Counted from the first letter of the stretch, positions 25,472 to 34,175 are shown. The stretch is 64,000 nt of DNA from Dehalococcoidia bacterium (GCA_012959765.1 DUCO01000015.1:25912-89911), one strand, 5' to 3'. Program-made: numbers and translations. The notes: a model not told the origin generated them from the sequence alone.

Positions 25472-27424
25472 CTACTTCAGCCTAATAAACTCAGGTGAGT
25501 TGCTTGTCTGCCGTAGGCCTAATTCCATGTCCCAAGAGGCGATGGCATTAGGGTTGAACACGAGCAAGCTTGGAGACGCAACGATGCCGAAACCAGGCAG
25601 CCATTCGTGAATGTAGTCAGCGTAAGCATTGTTCAGATCGATTCGACCCGATAGCGATGCCTCTGCAGAAACGTTCAGGTAGTTCGCTGTTGACTCTGGG
25701 TTCTCCAGACCGTGGCTCTTGCCACCGCGAGCGAGTGCGCTCATCTGGATACCACGCGGCCAGTCCCAAGGAGTACTTGCGTAGTTCTCGAGCGGTCCCG
25801 TGTCAGTCCACGCCTGAACTGCAGACCTACCAACCAAAGTTGGGCGGAATACAGCGTATTCGTAGTGGAGAACGTCAGTGCTCACACCGATTTCTTCCCA
25901 GAAGATCGACACGTTGTCGCCGATCTCACCGTAGAAGTGACCAATTGGCCATGCAAACATCGGCATGCTGAATCGCTTACCCGAAGAATCTCGTGGGAAT
26001 CCCGCCTGGTCCAGAAGGGCTTCCGCACCTGCTGGGTCGTACTCGATCTTCCACTTGTCATCCCAGTTTTCGTTGTTGATGTCGAAGTAAGGGATGTATA
26101 CCGGCCAACCAAGTCCGCTCAATGCAGCTTCGTTGATCAGGTCACGGTCGATCGACATAGCAAGGGCAGTTCGGACCAGGCGAGCCTGTTCCATGTCGTC
26201 CATGCCGGCCGGGTTGTTGCTGTCATCCGGCTTGTGTGGGTTCCCGAGCCAGGGCAGGTCGTGAGTGTATGTCACGATTTCTAGCTCTTCACCCGTTGTC
26301 GGGTGATTACTTTCCCACAGGTTGCCGGCGAACATCATTGTCACCATTCGAGCGGAACCGGAGCCCTTGGCTGTCATACCGAGTCGCTGGGCTTCAGCAA
26401 CGTTCGACACACTGATGTCAGCGATGTCTGCGTCACCTGTCGCAAGCTGTGCGATTCGCACAGTTTCGTCAGGAACAGCAATCCTCGTGATGGAAGTAAC
26501 TTCAGCTGTTGCACGCCAGTGATTAGCCACTGCAGTGTAAATAGTTCGGTCACCTCGTGCCCACGAAGTCATTTCAAAGGGACCAGTTCCAACCAGGTGA
26601 TCCTGGTTCCAGGCTTCACCCTCGGTGTCGTAAGCATTCTTGCTGACGATACCGGCACCAAGACCGTCCTGACCGAAGAACCATGTGTCCCAACGAGGGT
26701 CGAATGCTTCCCAATTGATCCGCACGGAGTGGGTTCCTGTCTTTTCGGTTGGGTTAGAGCCCAAGAATCCAGCCCATGTACCTGATCCATCTGTAATAGA
26801 GATGTTTCCTGTACCAAGAGTTTCCGAAAGATTCGGGTTCGTGTCGTTGATAGACCAGACCAAATCATCGGCTGTCAATTCGCCGTAACCGCCGTGGAAC
26901 TGAATTCCAGAAACGATCGTGACATCGACATAGGTTGGTGGTGAGTTCGCAGAGTCAAGTTCCCACGATTCTGCGAGGAGCGGTGTTGCCGGTCCTCCGT
27001 CGTGAGTTGGCTTGAACAGGGTCTCAACCACACTCATCATTTTAGCGCCACAACATAGGTTGCCGGCGTTAAATCCGCCTCCAATGCCACCGTCAGCAGT
27101 GGTTGACCAAACCAGTTGGCCAGAAGCTTGCTTCGAAGGTGGCGCAGGCTTGTCAGCAGGAACAGGCGTAGCAGTTGCCGGTAAAGTCGGTGTTGCTGTC
27201 ACGACGACGGTGTCGCCCTTGACTTCCTTTTCCACGACGACGGTGTCGCCCTTGACTTCCTTTTCCACGACGACGGTGTCGCCCTTGACTTCCTTTTCCA
27301 CGATCACAGTCTGGACGACGATTTCAGGTTCTGCTACATCGCCGCCGCCACAAGCAACCACCGCCATTGCTCCAAGAGCAAGCATCAGTAGTGTTAGCTT
27401 GGGCAATACGTTCATATACCGCAT
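25472..27424 (-). CDS. Extracellular solute-binding lipoprotein, family 5
   Basis: 650-residue SBP_bac_5 lipoprotein; signal peptide MRYMNVLPKLTLLMLALGAM with lipobox VVAC. A stalk of three identical 11-residue repeats (VEKEVKGDTVV) follows at about residues 43-75, then a short TATPTLPATATP linker and the binding body (DDLVWSINDTNP, GTGPFEMTSWARGD, RTALAMSIDRDLI). GGAGG lies nine bases upstream of ATG 27424. It heads the SBP-DppB-DppC-deacylase-PLP lyase operon and is divergent from a GAF-LuxR regulator gene 319 bp away. The ligand may be an acylated amino acid or peptide, by association only. Confidence 0.93.
   Translation of the reverse strand: MRYMNVLPKLTLLMLALGAMAVVACGGGDVAEPEIVVQTVIVEKEVKGDTVVVEKEVKGDTVVVEKEVKGDTVVVTATPTLPATATPVPADKPAPPSKQASGQLVWSTTADGGIGGGFNAGNLCCGAKMMSVVETLFKPTHDGGPATPLLAESWELDSANSPPTYVDVTIVSGIQFHGGYGELTADDLVWSINDTNPNLSETLGTGNISITDGSGTWAGFLGSNPTEKTGTHSVRINWEAFDPRWDTWFFGQDGLGAGIVSKNAYDTEGEAWNQDHLVGTGPFEMTSWARGDRTIYTAVANHWRATAEVTSITRIAVPDETVRIAQLATGDADIADISVSNVAEAQRLGMTAKGSGSARMVTMMFAGNLWESNHPTTGEELEIVTYTHDLPWLGNPHKPDDSNNPAGMDDMEQARLVRTALAMSIDRDLINEAALSGLGWPVYIPYFDINNENWDDKWKIEYDPAGAEALLDQAGFPRDSSGKRFSMPMFAWPIGHFYGEIGDNVSIFWEEIGVSTDVLHYEYAVFRPTLVGRSAVQAWTDTGPLENYASTPWDWPRGIQMSALARGGKSHGLENPESTANYLNVSAEASLSGRIDLNNAYADYIHEWLPGFGIVASPSLLVFNPNAIASWDMELGLRQTSNSPEFIRLK
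27203..27301 (-). repeat. Three exact tandem 33-bp repeats in SBP stalk
   Basis: Units 27203-27235, 27236-27268 and 27269-27301 are identical at nucleotide level (each encodes VEKEVKGDTVV). Exact identity at synonymous sites shows recent expansion, so stalk length is probably variable between strains. Confidence 0.95.
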
Positions 27425-27743
27425 CTATTTCCTCCTCCACTGTTAGTGCACTCGCACAACAATGTTTTTTTCCGTTTAGATTCTGGAAACCGTACCGACA
27501 GCTGGTTGCTCCTCTGAAAGAGCGACAATATCGGCATTCTACTACCAGAAAACGGAATTCCTGCACAGCTTTGCGCCGACCGATGGGAGCCACAAGGTAA
27601 CGAAAGTAATGGATAGGGTGACTTTAGTTACTACTGGCTGAGAATAGTGGAGTATCACTACGTCGGAAACTGCACAAAATTCTGAGATGGCCTAGCCAAA
27701 CGGGTTATACCGGGCTTGTGCATGTTGTTTATGTATCAACAGC
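27425..27743. promoter_or_regulatory. Divergent promoter region, SBP operon / LuxR regulator
   Basis: 319 bp between the minus-strand transporter operon and the plus-strand regulator; no gene seen. It is the natural place for both promoters and for binding of the divergent regulator. No unambiguous operator is visible by eye. Confidence 0.5.
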
Positions 27744-29507
27744 GTGGTAAGAAAGGTTGATGCCGGAGTTGCGCTCAACGCACAACGGAAAAATTTGCGA
27801 CAGACCGATGAATATTCGGATCACGGTGTTAATTTGATGGCTAGTACCGAATTCTGCAGTCAGATCGAACAATTGCTTCTCGACAGCTCTGCGAGCTCGC
27901 AGGTGTGGGATGAGATTTCGAGCATCCTTAAAGAGAATGTTAAGTTCGATCGAATGGTCATCGCTTCTACCGATGTACCAAGAGCCTTATTTTCTCCGTT
28001 TTTAATAGCTGGAATTTCGGTCCCAGATTGGGATACCAGCCCGCTACACCGTATGGCCGATAGCCTTATCGGTGAATCGGTGAAATCGAATTCGCCAGTC
28101 ATGTCGAACCATATTGTTTCGGTGTACACGAACCACACCGACGGCGACCTTGTAGGTATTCCTAACGCGTACTGGGCCTCGACACTCGGCATGCGTATAG
28201 TCAACGGCGGCGAAATCGTCGGCGCAATAGTGTTCCTCTCGCACACGCCAGACCTATATGGCCCCGACCAAGTAACGGAAATAGAAAAAATCAGTCGGAT
28301 CTTGGGGCCGTACCTGAGCCAGCAGTTTCTGCAAAAGGAAATTCTGAGGGCCACGGAGCATCAGTCCAATCTCGAATACCTGCTCCAACATTTCGACAAT
28401 AGCCAGGATCCTTCGACCTTCTTCAACACGTTCTACTCGGTGTTTGCTTCAAGAGCATCACTGGTGCATGGAGCGCTGTTTGCCTACGATAGATACTCGG
28501 ATAAATACGTGCCAATAGCGAATGTTGACGGTATCGGTGATCCAGAAAATCCGACGCTTGAGCTAGGCACGCAGCTGGTAAATGAGCACCGCCTGTCGGG
28601 TGAGTCAGTGCATCTCGCCTGCAAGCACAAGTCGGTCCCTGTATCTAGCGTGGGCACATCCCTAATGGAACTGGTAGGTCAATCGTCAGGTTTCAAGGAG
28701 CTGTGCCTTATACCGCTTACGGCAGGCACAAACCGCGTTGGTGCCTTGTTATTTGCGATGTCCGACTGCAACCCAAGCATGCTGGAACGGGTTCGAGATA
28801 TTGAATCGGCCGGACCAATTGCGAGTGCGTTCCTCCAGCTTCATCAAACATCCCGTCAGTGGGATCGACAACAGCATATTTCTTCAGTGCTGCAATTTGC
28901 AGTTGAAAATTTGTGCGATGCACTGACCAGTGATCAGAAGCTAAGTGTGTTCGACGACACAATGATGAGAGCAATCGGTGCTTCTGAGTACTCCATCGAG
29001 ATAACTCATCGAATTACCGGAAAATCTTTCTACAGACACAGCAATCCACCCAAATCTTCGCCAGACGGCACTGCCTCGCATGATTCGGAACACATAACTG
29101 TGAATTCCCGTTTGGGCGACGCATACGTTATCGATGTATCAGTAACTTTCGATTCAGGACTTGCCGGGCTATCAGCAAGCCATGAATTGCGGGCTGTAGT
29201 ACGCGTTTGTGCCGTGATATTAGGCACCGCAATCGTTGTGGAATCGGAACTTACATTCGGTCTCCCGATTCAGCATGCCAACTTAGATATCGCCGGTATC
29301 CAGGCCAATTCATTTGGGTTGACAGCCAGAGAGTCAGAAATTCTCAAGCATCTGACACGGGGCGCAACAAACGACGAAATCGCCATTCGTTGCGGTTTGG
29401 CAGTAGGCACGGTGAAAAACCGACTCGTTTCTATCTACAAAAAACTCGATGTGCGAACCCGGAATCAAGCGTCGTTGAAAGCTCTCGGAGCAGGCCCGAA
29501 CGACTAA
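27744..29507 (+). CDS. GAF-containing LuxR-family transcriptional regulator
   Basis: 587 residues from GTG 27744 (alternative ATG 27837, MASTEFCSQIEQ). Residues about 35-200 and 215-390 look like two GAF-type sensory domains (ISSILKENVKFDRMVIAS; then SLVHGALFAYDRYSDKYVP and CLIPLTAGTNRVGALLFA). A third diverged sensor region spans 390-510. The C-terminal HTH at about 520-580 is LuxR type: LTARESEILKHLTRGATNDE, then GLAVGTVKNRLVSIYKKLDV. There is no receiver or kinase domain. Position divergent from the peptide importer operon suggests it is a local regulator sensing a small molecule; this is inference. Confidence 0.85.
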   Translation: MVRKVDAGVALNAQRKNLRQTDEYSDHGVNLMASTEFCSQIEQLLLDSSASSQVWDEISSILKENVKFDRMVIASTDVPRALFSPFLIAGISVPDWDTSPLHRMADSLIGESVKSNSPVMSNHIVSVYTNHTDGDLVGIPNAYWASTLGMRIVNGGEIVGAIVFLSHTPDLYGPDQVTEIEKISRILGPYLSQQFLQKEILRATEHQSNLEYLLQHFDNSQDPSTFFNTFYSVFASRASLVHGALFAYDRYSDKYVPIANVDGIGDPENPTLELGTQLVNEHRLSGESVHLACKHKSVPVSSVGTSLMELVGQSSGFKELCLIPLTAGTNRVGALLFAMSDCNPSMLERVRDIESAGPIASAFLQLHQTSRQWDRQQHISSVLQFAVENLCDALTSDQKLSVFDDTMMRAIGASEYSIEITHRITGKSFYRHSNPPKSSPDGTASHDSEHITVNSRLGDAYVIDVSVTFDSGLAGLSASHELRAVVRVCAVILGTAIVVESELTFGLPIQHANLDIAGIQANSFGLTARESEILKHLTRGATNDEIAIRCGLAVGTVKNRLVSIYKKLDVRTRNQASLKALGAGPND

Positions 29508-29649
29508 TCATTTGAATTGTTGTTTCGCCGCTTCGAATCGTTAGCTGAATCAACCACATAGAATGTCCCAATCTGACACTGATACAGCATTCATTCATGG
29601 GAGTTTGGCTCAAATTGTCCACTTCAAACTTGCAGAATGTAGTCTCAGT

Positions 29650-30537
29650 ATGAACATCACGTCCAAGCTTGTTAAGCGCTTGATCGCTGAACAATTCCCT
29701 TGCTGGACGGCTCTCACCGTCACAGAAGTTCTACCCAATGGATGGGACAACAGAACATTTCGCCTCGGTGATGAAATGTCAGTGCGACTCCCAAGTGCTG
29801 AGCGATACATTCATCAGGTCCAAAAAGAACACTATTGGCTGCGGAAATTAGCGCCATTTCTTCCACTGCCTATACCCAATACAATTGCAATCGGTGAACC
29901 GGCCTCGGGCTATCCATGGCAGTGGTCAGTCAACGGCTGGATCGAGGGAGAAACTGCCGCAGCCGGACACATCGCACATCTTCCACAATTCGCACGATCA
30001 CTCGCCAAATTCCTGATGGCACTACAGCAAATCGACTCGACTAATGCTCCAGTCCCGGGGCCGGGCAAACGAGGTGGTGATCTTGCATTCTATGATGATG
30101 AAACCCGTCAGGCAATTGAACTCCTTAGGCGAGGTAGGCGAAGCGATGATCTTGATACCAAAGCAATCACGAACGTCTGGAATACCGCCCTCGAATCAAA
30201 ATGGACAACCTTCCCGATTTGGATCCATGGTGATATCAGCCTAGGGAACTTGCTCGTAGAAAATGGTGAACTATCTGCAGTAATCGACTTTGGTGGAATC
30301 TGTGTCGGCGATCCTGCGTGCGATCTCGCAATCGCATGGACAGCCTTCAGTGGCGAAAGCAGAGAAGCGTTTCGCGATGCCCTTAACCTTGACGATGCGA
30401 CGTGGGCACGAGCCCGCGGCTGGACTTTATGGAAAGCCTTAATAACCTACACCGGATTATCCGAAACCAACACTATCGAGGCGCAAACATCCTACCGAAC
30501 AATCACTCGTATCCTGGCAGAGCATAGTCAGATTTAG
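29650..30537 (+). CDS. APH-family phosphotransferase (aminoglycoside/choline kinase fold)
   Basis: 295 residues from ATG 29650, chosen because homologues begin near ITSKLVKRLIAEQFP; the open frame extends to 29563. The Brenner motif IHGDISLGNLLV (His-Gly-Asp and Asn) and the metal motif VIDFGGICVGDPACDLAIAW are intact, and an N-terminal ATP lobe is present (NGWDNRTFRLGDEMSVRLP, with Arg where kinases usually have a catalytic Lys). Such proteins phosphorylate small hydroxylated compounds; antibiotic resistance should not be assumed. 142 bp downstream of the LuxR gene, probably separate. Confidence 0.87.
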   Translation: MNITSKLVKRLIAEQFPCWTALTVTEVLPNGWDNRTFRLGDEMSVRLPSAERYIHQVQKEHYWLRKLAPFLPLPIPNTIAIGEPASGYPWQWSVNGWIEGETAAAGHIAHLPQFARSLAKFLMALQQIDSTNAPVPGPGKRGGDLAFYDDETRQAIELLRRGRRSDDLDTKAITNVWNTALESKWTTFPIWIHGDISLGNLLVENGELSAVIDFGGICVGDPACDLAIAWTAFSGESREAFRDALNLDDATWARARGWTLWKALITYTGLSETNTIEAQTSYRTITRILAEHSQI

Positions 30538-30561
30538 TGCACATTCGGTGCCTGACTACAG

Positions 30562-30660
30562 AGGAACGACACTAAAGCTGAGCTTCAAAATCGCCTTGAT
30601 GCGCTCGACCCAAATCGTGTCGCTGAACTCGAAGAAGCCAAACCCTGCTGCCAGCCATAA
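30562..30660 (+). pseudogene. Possible C-terminal remnant of a transposase/integrase
   Basis: Open stretch after a TGA reading LQRNDTKAELQNRLDALDPN, then RVAELEEAKPCCQP and TAA. The TKAELQNRLDALDP pattern resembles C-termini of integrase-type insertion-sequence transposases. There is no start codon, ribosome-binding site or upstream body. Weak call. Confidence 0.25.
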
Positions 30661-31098
30661 TCAACATGCTGGATTGATCTGAAACATGGGCCCGCGGCCA
30701 TTGATAAATACTGGCAGTTTGAACTTCTTCATACCAGGTGGAGTACCACCGAATTCTGATAACCCAGAGGTTGATGAGTTAGCAATGTTGTGGCCATTAG
30801 CACCGCCTGATTGGTGGATTGGCGATACGGTGAGATTCGAAGACCGAGCATGGCCACGACGGATGCTGACCGAAGTTCTCGACCGGCTGCGACCATCGTG
30901 GTCAAAGGCGATGATGTTTCGCTCGAAGGACGCTGCCAATCTCGATTCCGTTCGATCCAAATGACGCTCTCTCAATCTCCCATTGCCCGTCTCGTGATCC
31001 GCGGGAGTTGAGTCGCGTAGAGGGAATACCAATCGTGCTTCAAATCGAATTGTGATTCCTAACCATTCAAAACGAACTGACTTTGAAGGTTTTTTTAC
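30661..31098. other. Region with conflicting open frames, no gene assigned
   Basis: Both strands are open: a 92-codon plus frame (30686-30964, with DWWIGDTVRFEDRAWPRRML) and a minus frame of up to 181 codons (30661-31206, with GMKKFKLPVFINGRG). Neither has a recognised family, a good ribosome-binding site or coherent composition, and the minus frame runs into the tRNA-like remnant. With the tRNA and transposase-like remnants on either side, this looks like a decayed insertion site. Confidence 0.35.
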
Positions 31099-31140
31099 AG
31101 GGCGTGGCGCAGTGGTAGCGCACCCGTTTTGGGGGTTGGC
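31099..31140 (+). other. tRNA-like 5' remnant
   Basis: AGGGCGTGGCGCAGTGGTAG followed by CGCACCCGTTTTGGGG resembles the acceptor, D-arm (GCGC AGTGGTA GCGC) and start of the anticodon arm of a tRNA, probably tRNA-Pro(TGG)-like. The anticodon stem pairs poorly and no T arm or matching 3' acceptor follows, so it is not a functional tRNA. Confidence 0.45.
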
Positions 31141-31233
31141 ACAACATGTGAATAACGTGTGCCCACGGTGTGCAATCAAAAAATGCGCGCCCGGCACCCA
31201 CAACACCTCGACCCAGCCAAGTCATCTCAAACT

Positions 31234-31254
31234 CAGAAAAAGTCACCCGTGACC
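31234..31254. repeat. Isolated B hairpin with altered arms
   Basis: CAGAAAAAGTCACCCGTGAC: hairpin GTCAC/GTGAC replaces the usual GTGGC/GCCAC, keeping complementarity and the A-tract. It directly precedes a full copy of the repeat. Confidence 0.7.
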
Positions 31255-31338
31255 TGTCATCCTGAACTTGATTCAGGATCCATCCCAACCCACAAACAAC
31301 CCAACACCTCAAACGCAAGAAAAAGTGCCACTGCTACC
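31255..31338. repeat. A-B composite repeat, copy 7
   Basis: Hairpin A CCTGAA-CTTGA-TTCAGG, shortened spacer, CGCAAGAAAAAGTGCCACTG; B is imperfect. It abuts the stop of the bicupin gene at 31339. Confidence 0.8.
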
Positions 31339-32079
31339 TTAGTCGACGTCGATACGCGGCGGCGGATTCAGCACCGGGTGAATCGCCAGCAACCTCGCCG
31401 ACGTCGAAGAAGCGTTGTAAATCCCGTGCCGAATTCCAACCTCGCACGTAAAGCAATCGCCAGCACTCAGCAAAACGTTATTCTCGTCCGCATACACAGC
31501 GTTCAACTCACCCTCGAGACAGAACATCGACTCCTCGTGACCGGGGTGATAGTGATTCGGAGCAATTGAACCCGGCTCGAAAATCAACTCGCTCAAATAA
31601 AGTGAAGCAGCACCCAGAAAAACGCCCACCATATCGAAGCGAGAAACACCCGCCATAAACTCGTACGGCTCGTTATCGCTGCGCACAAAAACCGTCGCAC
31701 CCGGATCTCCATCCGTGTACGCAACATCGTCCAACGCCTCACGCTCAGGATCAGCAGTCGGGTAAATCGTAATCAACCGAGCAGGAGAATCGCCGACGTT
31801 CTCCAAACCATGCCCAATCCCCTTCGGAGCCAGAACACAATCGCCAGTTGAAGCCCGGAATCGGGAAGACCCAATCCTGAACTCCATCTCACCCTCAACA
31901 ACGAAAATCGCCTCTTCCGTGTTCGGGTGAAGGTGATAGCCCGACTTCACACCCGGCTGCACCGTCAAATCGCCAACCGTCGCCATCGACGCCCCCGTAG
32001 AAGCACCCGCCATCATCAAAGAACTCATACCCTCCATCGCAGAGGATTCTTTCTGGTCGGCCCGTCGCAGAATTGTCAT
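31339..32079 (-). CDS. Bicupin protein
   Basis: 246 residues from ATG 32079. It has two complete cupin domains. Domain 1 (about 25-120) has motif 1 GYHLHPNTEE and motif 2 APKGIGHGLEN. Domain 2 (about 150-240) has NHYHPGHEES and EVGIRHGIYN. Both keep the His/Glu metal ligands. Bicupins of this type include ureidoglycine aminohydrolase-like and oxalate or keto-acid enzymes; the reaction here is unknown. It is in series with another bicupin, an amidohydrolase and a zinc dehydrogenase on the same strand, all likely cytoplasmic catabolic enzymes. Confidence 0.87.
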   Translation of the reverse strand: MTILRRADQKESSAMEGMSSLMMAGASTGASMATVGDLTVQPGVKSGYHLHPNTEEAIFVVEGEMEFRIGSSRFRASTGDCVLAPKGIGHGLENVGDSPARLITIYPTADPEREALDDVAYTDGDPGATVFVRSDNEPYEFMAGVSRFDMVGVFLGAASLYLSELIFEPGSIAPNHYHPGHEESMFCLEGELNAVYADENNVLLSAGDCFTCEVGIRHGIYNASSTSARLLAIHPVLNPPPRIDVD

Positions 32080-32202
32080 ACCAGCTACTTTCCACAGCCC
32101 GAATTGCCACAACAAAACCAACAGCAATTCAAGCCAATAAATTGAATTCGAGAGGCGATAGTCTACAAGGGAAGTCCCAGCAATGCCGATCGCCGAAGAT
32201 CG

Positions 32203-32919
32203 CTAGCTATTCAAGAACGGATGCACCACGCACAACCTGGCTACTTCATCGCCCTGATTGGCAAACCCATACGCCTCGCCAGCCGGGATCCCAGCCCCAT
32301 CGTCCGTCGCCAGCGAATACTTGTTCTCGGCAACCGAAACAACCGAACTCGAAACCACGAACAAAGCAGTCTCTGCATCCTGAGTTTCAACTGGCATCAC
32401 AGCACCCGGCTGAATGTCGACAAAATAGGTGTAAGTCGACTTCGCACCAGAGAAATCACCCGACAACTCAATTCTGTCGACGCCCTCAACACCCACCGCA
32501 TAAGGCATCCGCCTCGACTCAGCGCGAATTATCGCCGGATGCTCGTCCGCATCTTCCAATTCAGGATCGTCGATATGAACGGTCTCAGGTGAAGTGAGCG
32601 GAAAAGCAGTAATCATCCGCCCGATCTTGTCACTCCGATTCTGAAACGCATGCCCAATCCCCGGAGCAGCAGTAACCGTATCGCCCGGATACACCGTCAC
32701 ACGCTTACCATCCACCCAGCACTCAAGCTCGCCCTCAAGCATGATCTGAGTCTCCTCAGCACCACCCGTGTGATAGTGATGCGGCACACCGTGACCCGGC
32801 AAATACGAAAGATCGCCAACGTGCAAACTAGTGTGCCCAAAATCAGCACCGATAATAGCAAACCGAGGACACCCCGGATACCGATCCACAGCCTCCTGCT
32901 CCGACCTACGAATAATCAA
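32203..32919 (-). CDS. Bicupin protein with degenerate second domain
   Basis: 238 residues. The N-terminal cupin is intact (HHYHTGGAEE and APGIGHAFQN). The C-terminal cupin has lost its metal-binding histidines: where the HxH-x-E motif should be it reads MPVETQDAETALFV, and motif 2 reads IPAGEAYGFAN. It is distantly homologous to the neighbouring bicupin (same order and length), so only one active centre should remain. Start ATG at 32919. 123 bp separate it from the next gene. Confidence 0.85.
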   Translation of the reverse strand: MIIRRSEQEAVDRYPGCPRFAIIGADFGHTSLHVGDLSYLPGHGVPHHYHTGGAEETQIMLEGELECWVDGKRVTVYPGDTVTAAPGIGHAFQNRSDKIGRMITAFPLTSPETVHIDDPELEDADEHPAIIRAESRRMPYAVGVEGVDRIELSGDFSGAKSTYTYFVDIQPGAVMPVETQDAETALFVVSSSVVSVAENKYSLATDDGAGIPAGEAYGFANQGDEVARLCVVHPFLNS

Positions 32920-32966
32920 CTCTCAAATTCCTTCTTTATATTCTTCAACGAACCGATATCGCAAAC

Positions 32967-33061
32967 TGTCATCCTGAACTTGATTCAGGATCCATGCCAA
33001 CCCGCAAACAACCTAACACCCCAACCAACACCTCAAAGGCCAGAAATAGTGGCAATGCCAC
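32967..33061. repeat. A-B composite repeat, copy 8 (B inside coding sequence)
   Basis: 95 bp; hairpin B GTGGC-AAT-GCCAC, with the A-tract broken (CAGAAATAGTGG). The last nine codons of the amidohydrolase at 33033 are read from this unit. Confidence 0.88.
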
Positions 33062-34175
33062 CACCCTTCACCACGTCCATAGCTCGCCATCGGATCTCGC
33101 TGCGAACTTCACCACGACCATCCACCATTTCTTCAACAACATCCCCAGCCCTCACAACACAAAAATCAGCAGCAGCACCCACCTCCAACCGCCCAATCTC
33201 ATCGCCCAAACCAAGCACCCGCGCCGGCACCGAAGTCACCAACGGCCAACACTCGTCAGCCATCATCCCAACAGCGATCATCTTCGAAACGACATGCGGC
33301 ATATCGTGATCCGGCTCCTCCACAAAATGATGCCGATAATAATCCGTAGAAATCGTGTCAGGCACAAACCCCTCAGCAACCGCCACCTCAGCCACATCGA
33401 ACCCGAACGCCGTGGCACCATCGCCAACATCGAACAACACACCCCGCTCACGAGCCTCCCACACGAAATCGAGTACCCGGCCGTCCTCAACAATGGCCCC
33501 ATCGCCCGAGTAAAAGCAGTACGTCATCAAATCGCCCGGCCTCAATAATTCAAGCTGAGCCGAAAGAGGAACATCCGCATTCTTAGTCGCCCCGAAAATC
33601 ACCGGCTTACCCGACTCCTCAGCAGCACGAATCCCCCTTCGCATCACCTCAAGCGGATCAACCCCCTCGCCGCGAATCAAAGCGATATTCAGCGAAATGC
33701 CCCACACATGCGAACCACCCCGCTCGATCGCCGCAACACACTCATCAACACTCGCTTCGTCCAGACTAAAAAAGCGACCATCAGGGTTCGATTCGCCCTC
33801 CGCACAAAAGTTAATCGCTAACTTCACACGGGTACGAGCCGACTCGATCGTCTCTTCTATATACCGATCCATATTCAGCGCCCCGGCATCACCCTGCGAA
33901 AGCACAGTAGTCGAACCCCGAGGCAACAGGCACGTATCCGAATCAATCCCAAACTTCGAACCCGAAAGCGCCGGGTGAGCATGCAAATCCACCATCCCCG
34001 GAAGCAACACACCCTCATCAACAACAATCGTCTCCCGGGCAGTCGGAACCTCGCCACCAATATCACCCGACTCCACAAAAGCAATCAATCCATCCCGCAC
34101 ACCAATCACACCCGCACCATCCAACCCGGTAGCAGGACAAACCATCCGCGAAGCAGAAATCACCAAATCCAACAT
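33033..34175 (-). CDS. Amidohydrolase-superfamily protein with altered metal site
   Basis: 380 residues, alignable end to end with the cog3964-type paralogues in this window. It keeps H65 and H67 (DLHAHP) and D278 (STDYY). The carboxylated Lys is replaced by S161 (WGISLNIAL), the strand-5 His by Y219 (LMTYCF) and the strand-6 His by D252 (DVGDGA). It cannot build the usual binuclear centre, so it is either a mononuclear enzyme of different chemistry or an inactive homologue. The start codon shares one base with the stop of the upstream dehydrogenase (TAATG), so the two are co-translated. The C-terminal GGGIATISGL is encoded by a repeat unit. Confidence 0.87.
   Translation of the reverse strand: MLDLVISASRMVCPATGLDGAGVIGVRDGLIAFVESGDIGGEVPTARETIVVDEGVLLPGMVDLHAHPALSGSKFGIDSDTCLLPRGSTTVLSQGDAGALNMDRYIEETIESARTRVKLAINFCAEGESNPDGRFFSLDEASVDECVAAIERGGSHVWGISLNIALIRGEGVDPLEVMRRGIRAAEESGKPVIFGATKNADVPLSAQLELLRPGDLMTYCFYSGDGAIVEDGRVLDFVWEARERGVLFDVGDGATAFGFDVAEVAVAEGFVPDTISTDYYRHHFVEEPDHDMPHVVSKMIAVGMMADECWPLVTSVPARVLGLGDEIGRLEVGAAADFCVVRAGDVVEEMVDGRGEVRSEIRWRAMDVVKGGGIATISGL

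Noticed and set aside
29650..30537. Aminoglycoside-resistance gene
   Set aside because: The APH fold is shared by many small-molecule kinases; there is no mobile or resistance context and no specific similarity to a resistance enzyme.
30661..31206. 181-codon minus-strand frame as a real gene
   Set aside because: It runs through the tRNA-like remnant, has no ribosome-binding site or family-like sequence, and competes with an equally open plus frame.
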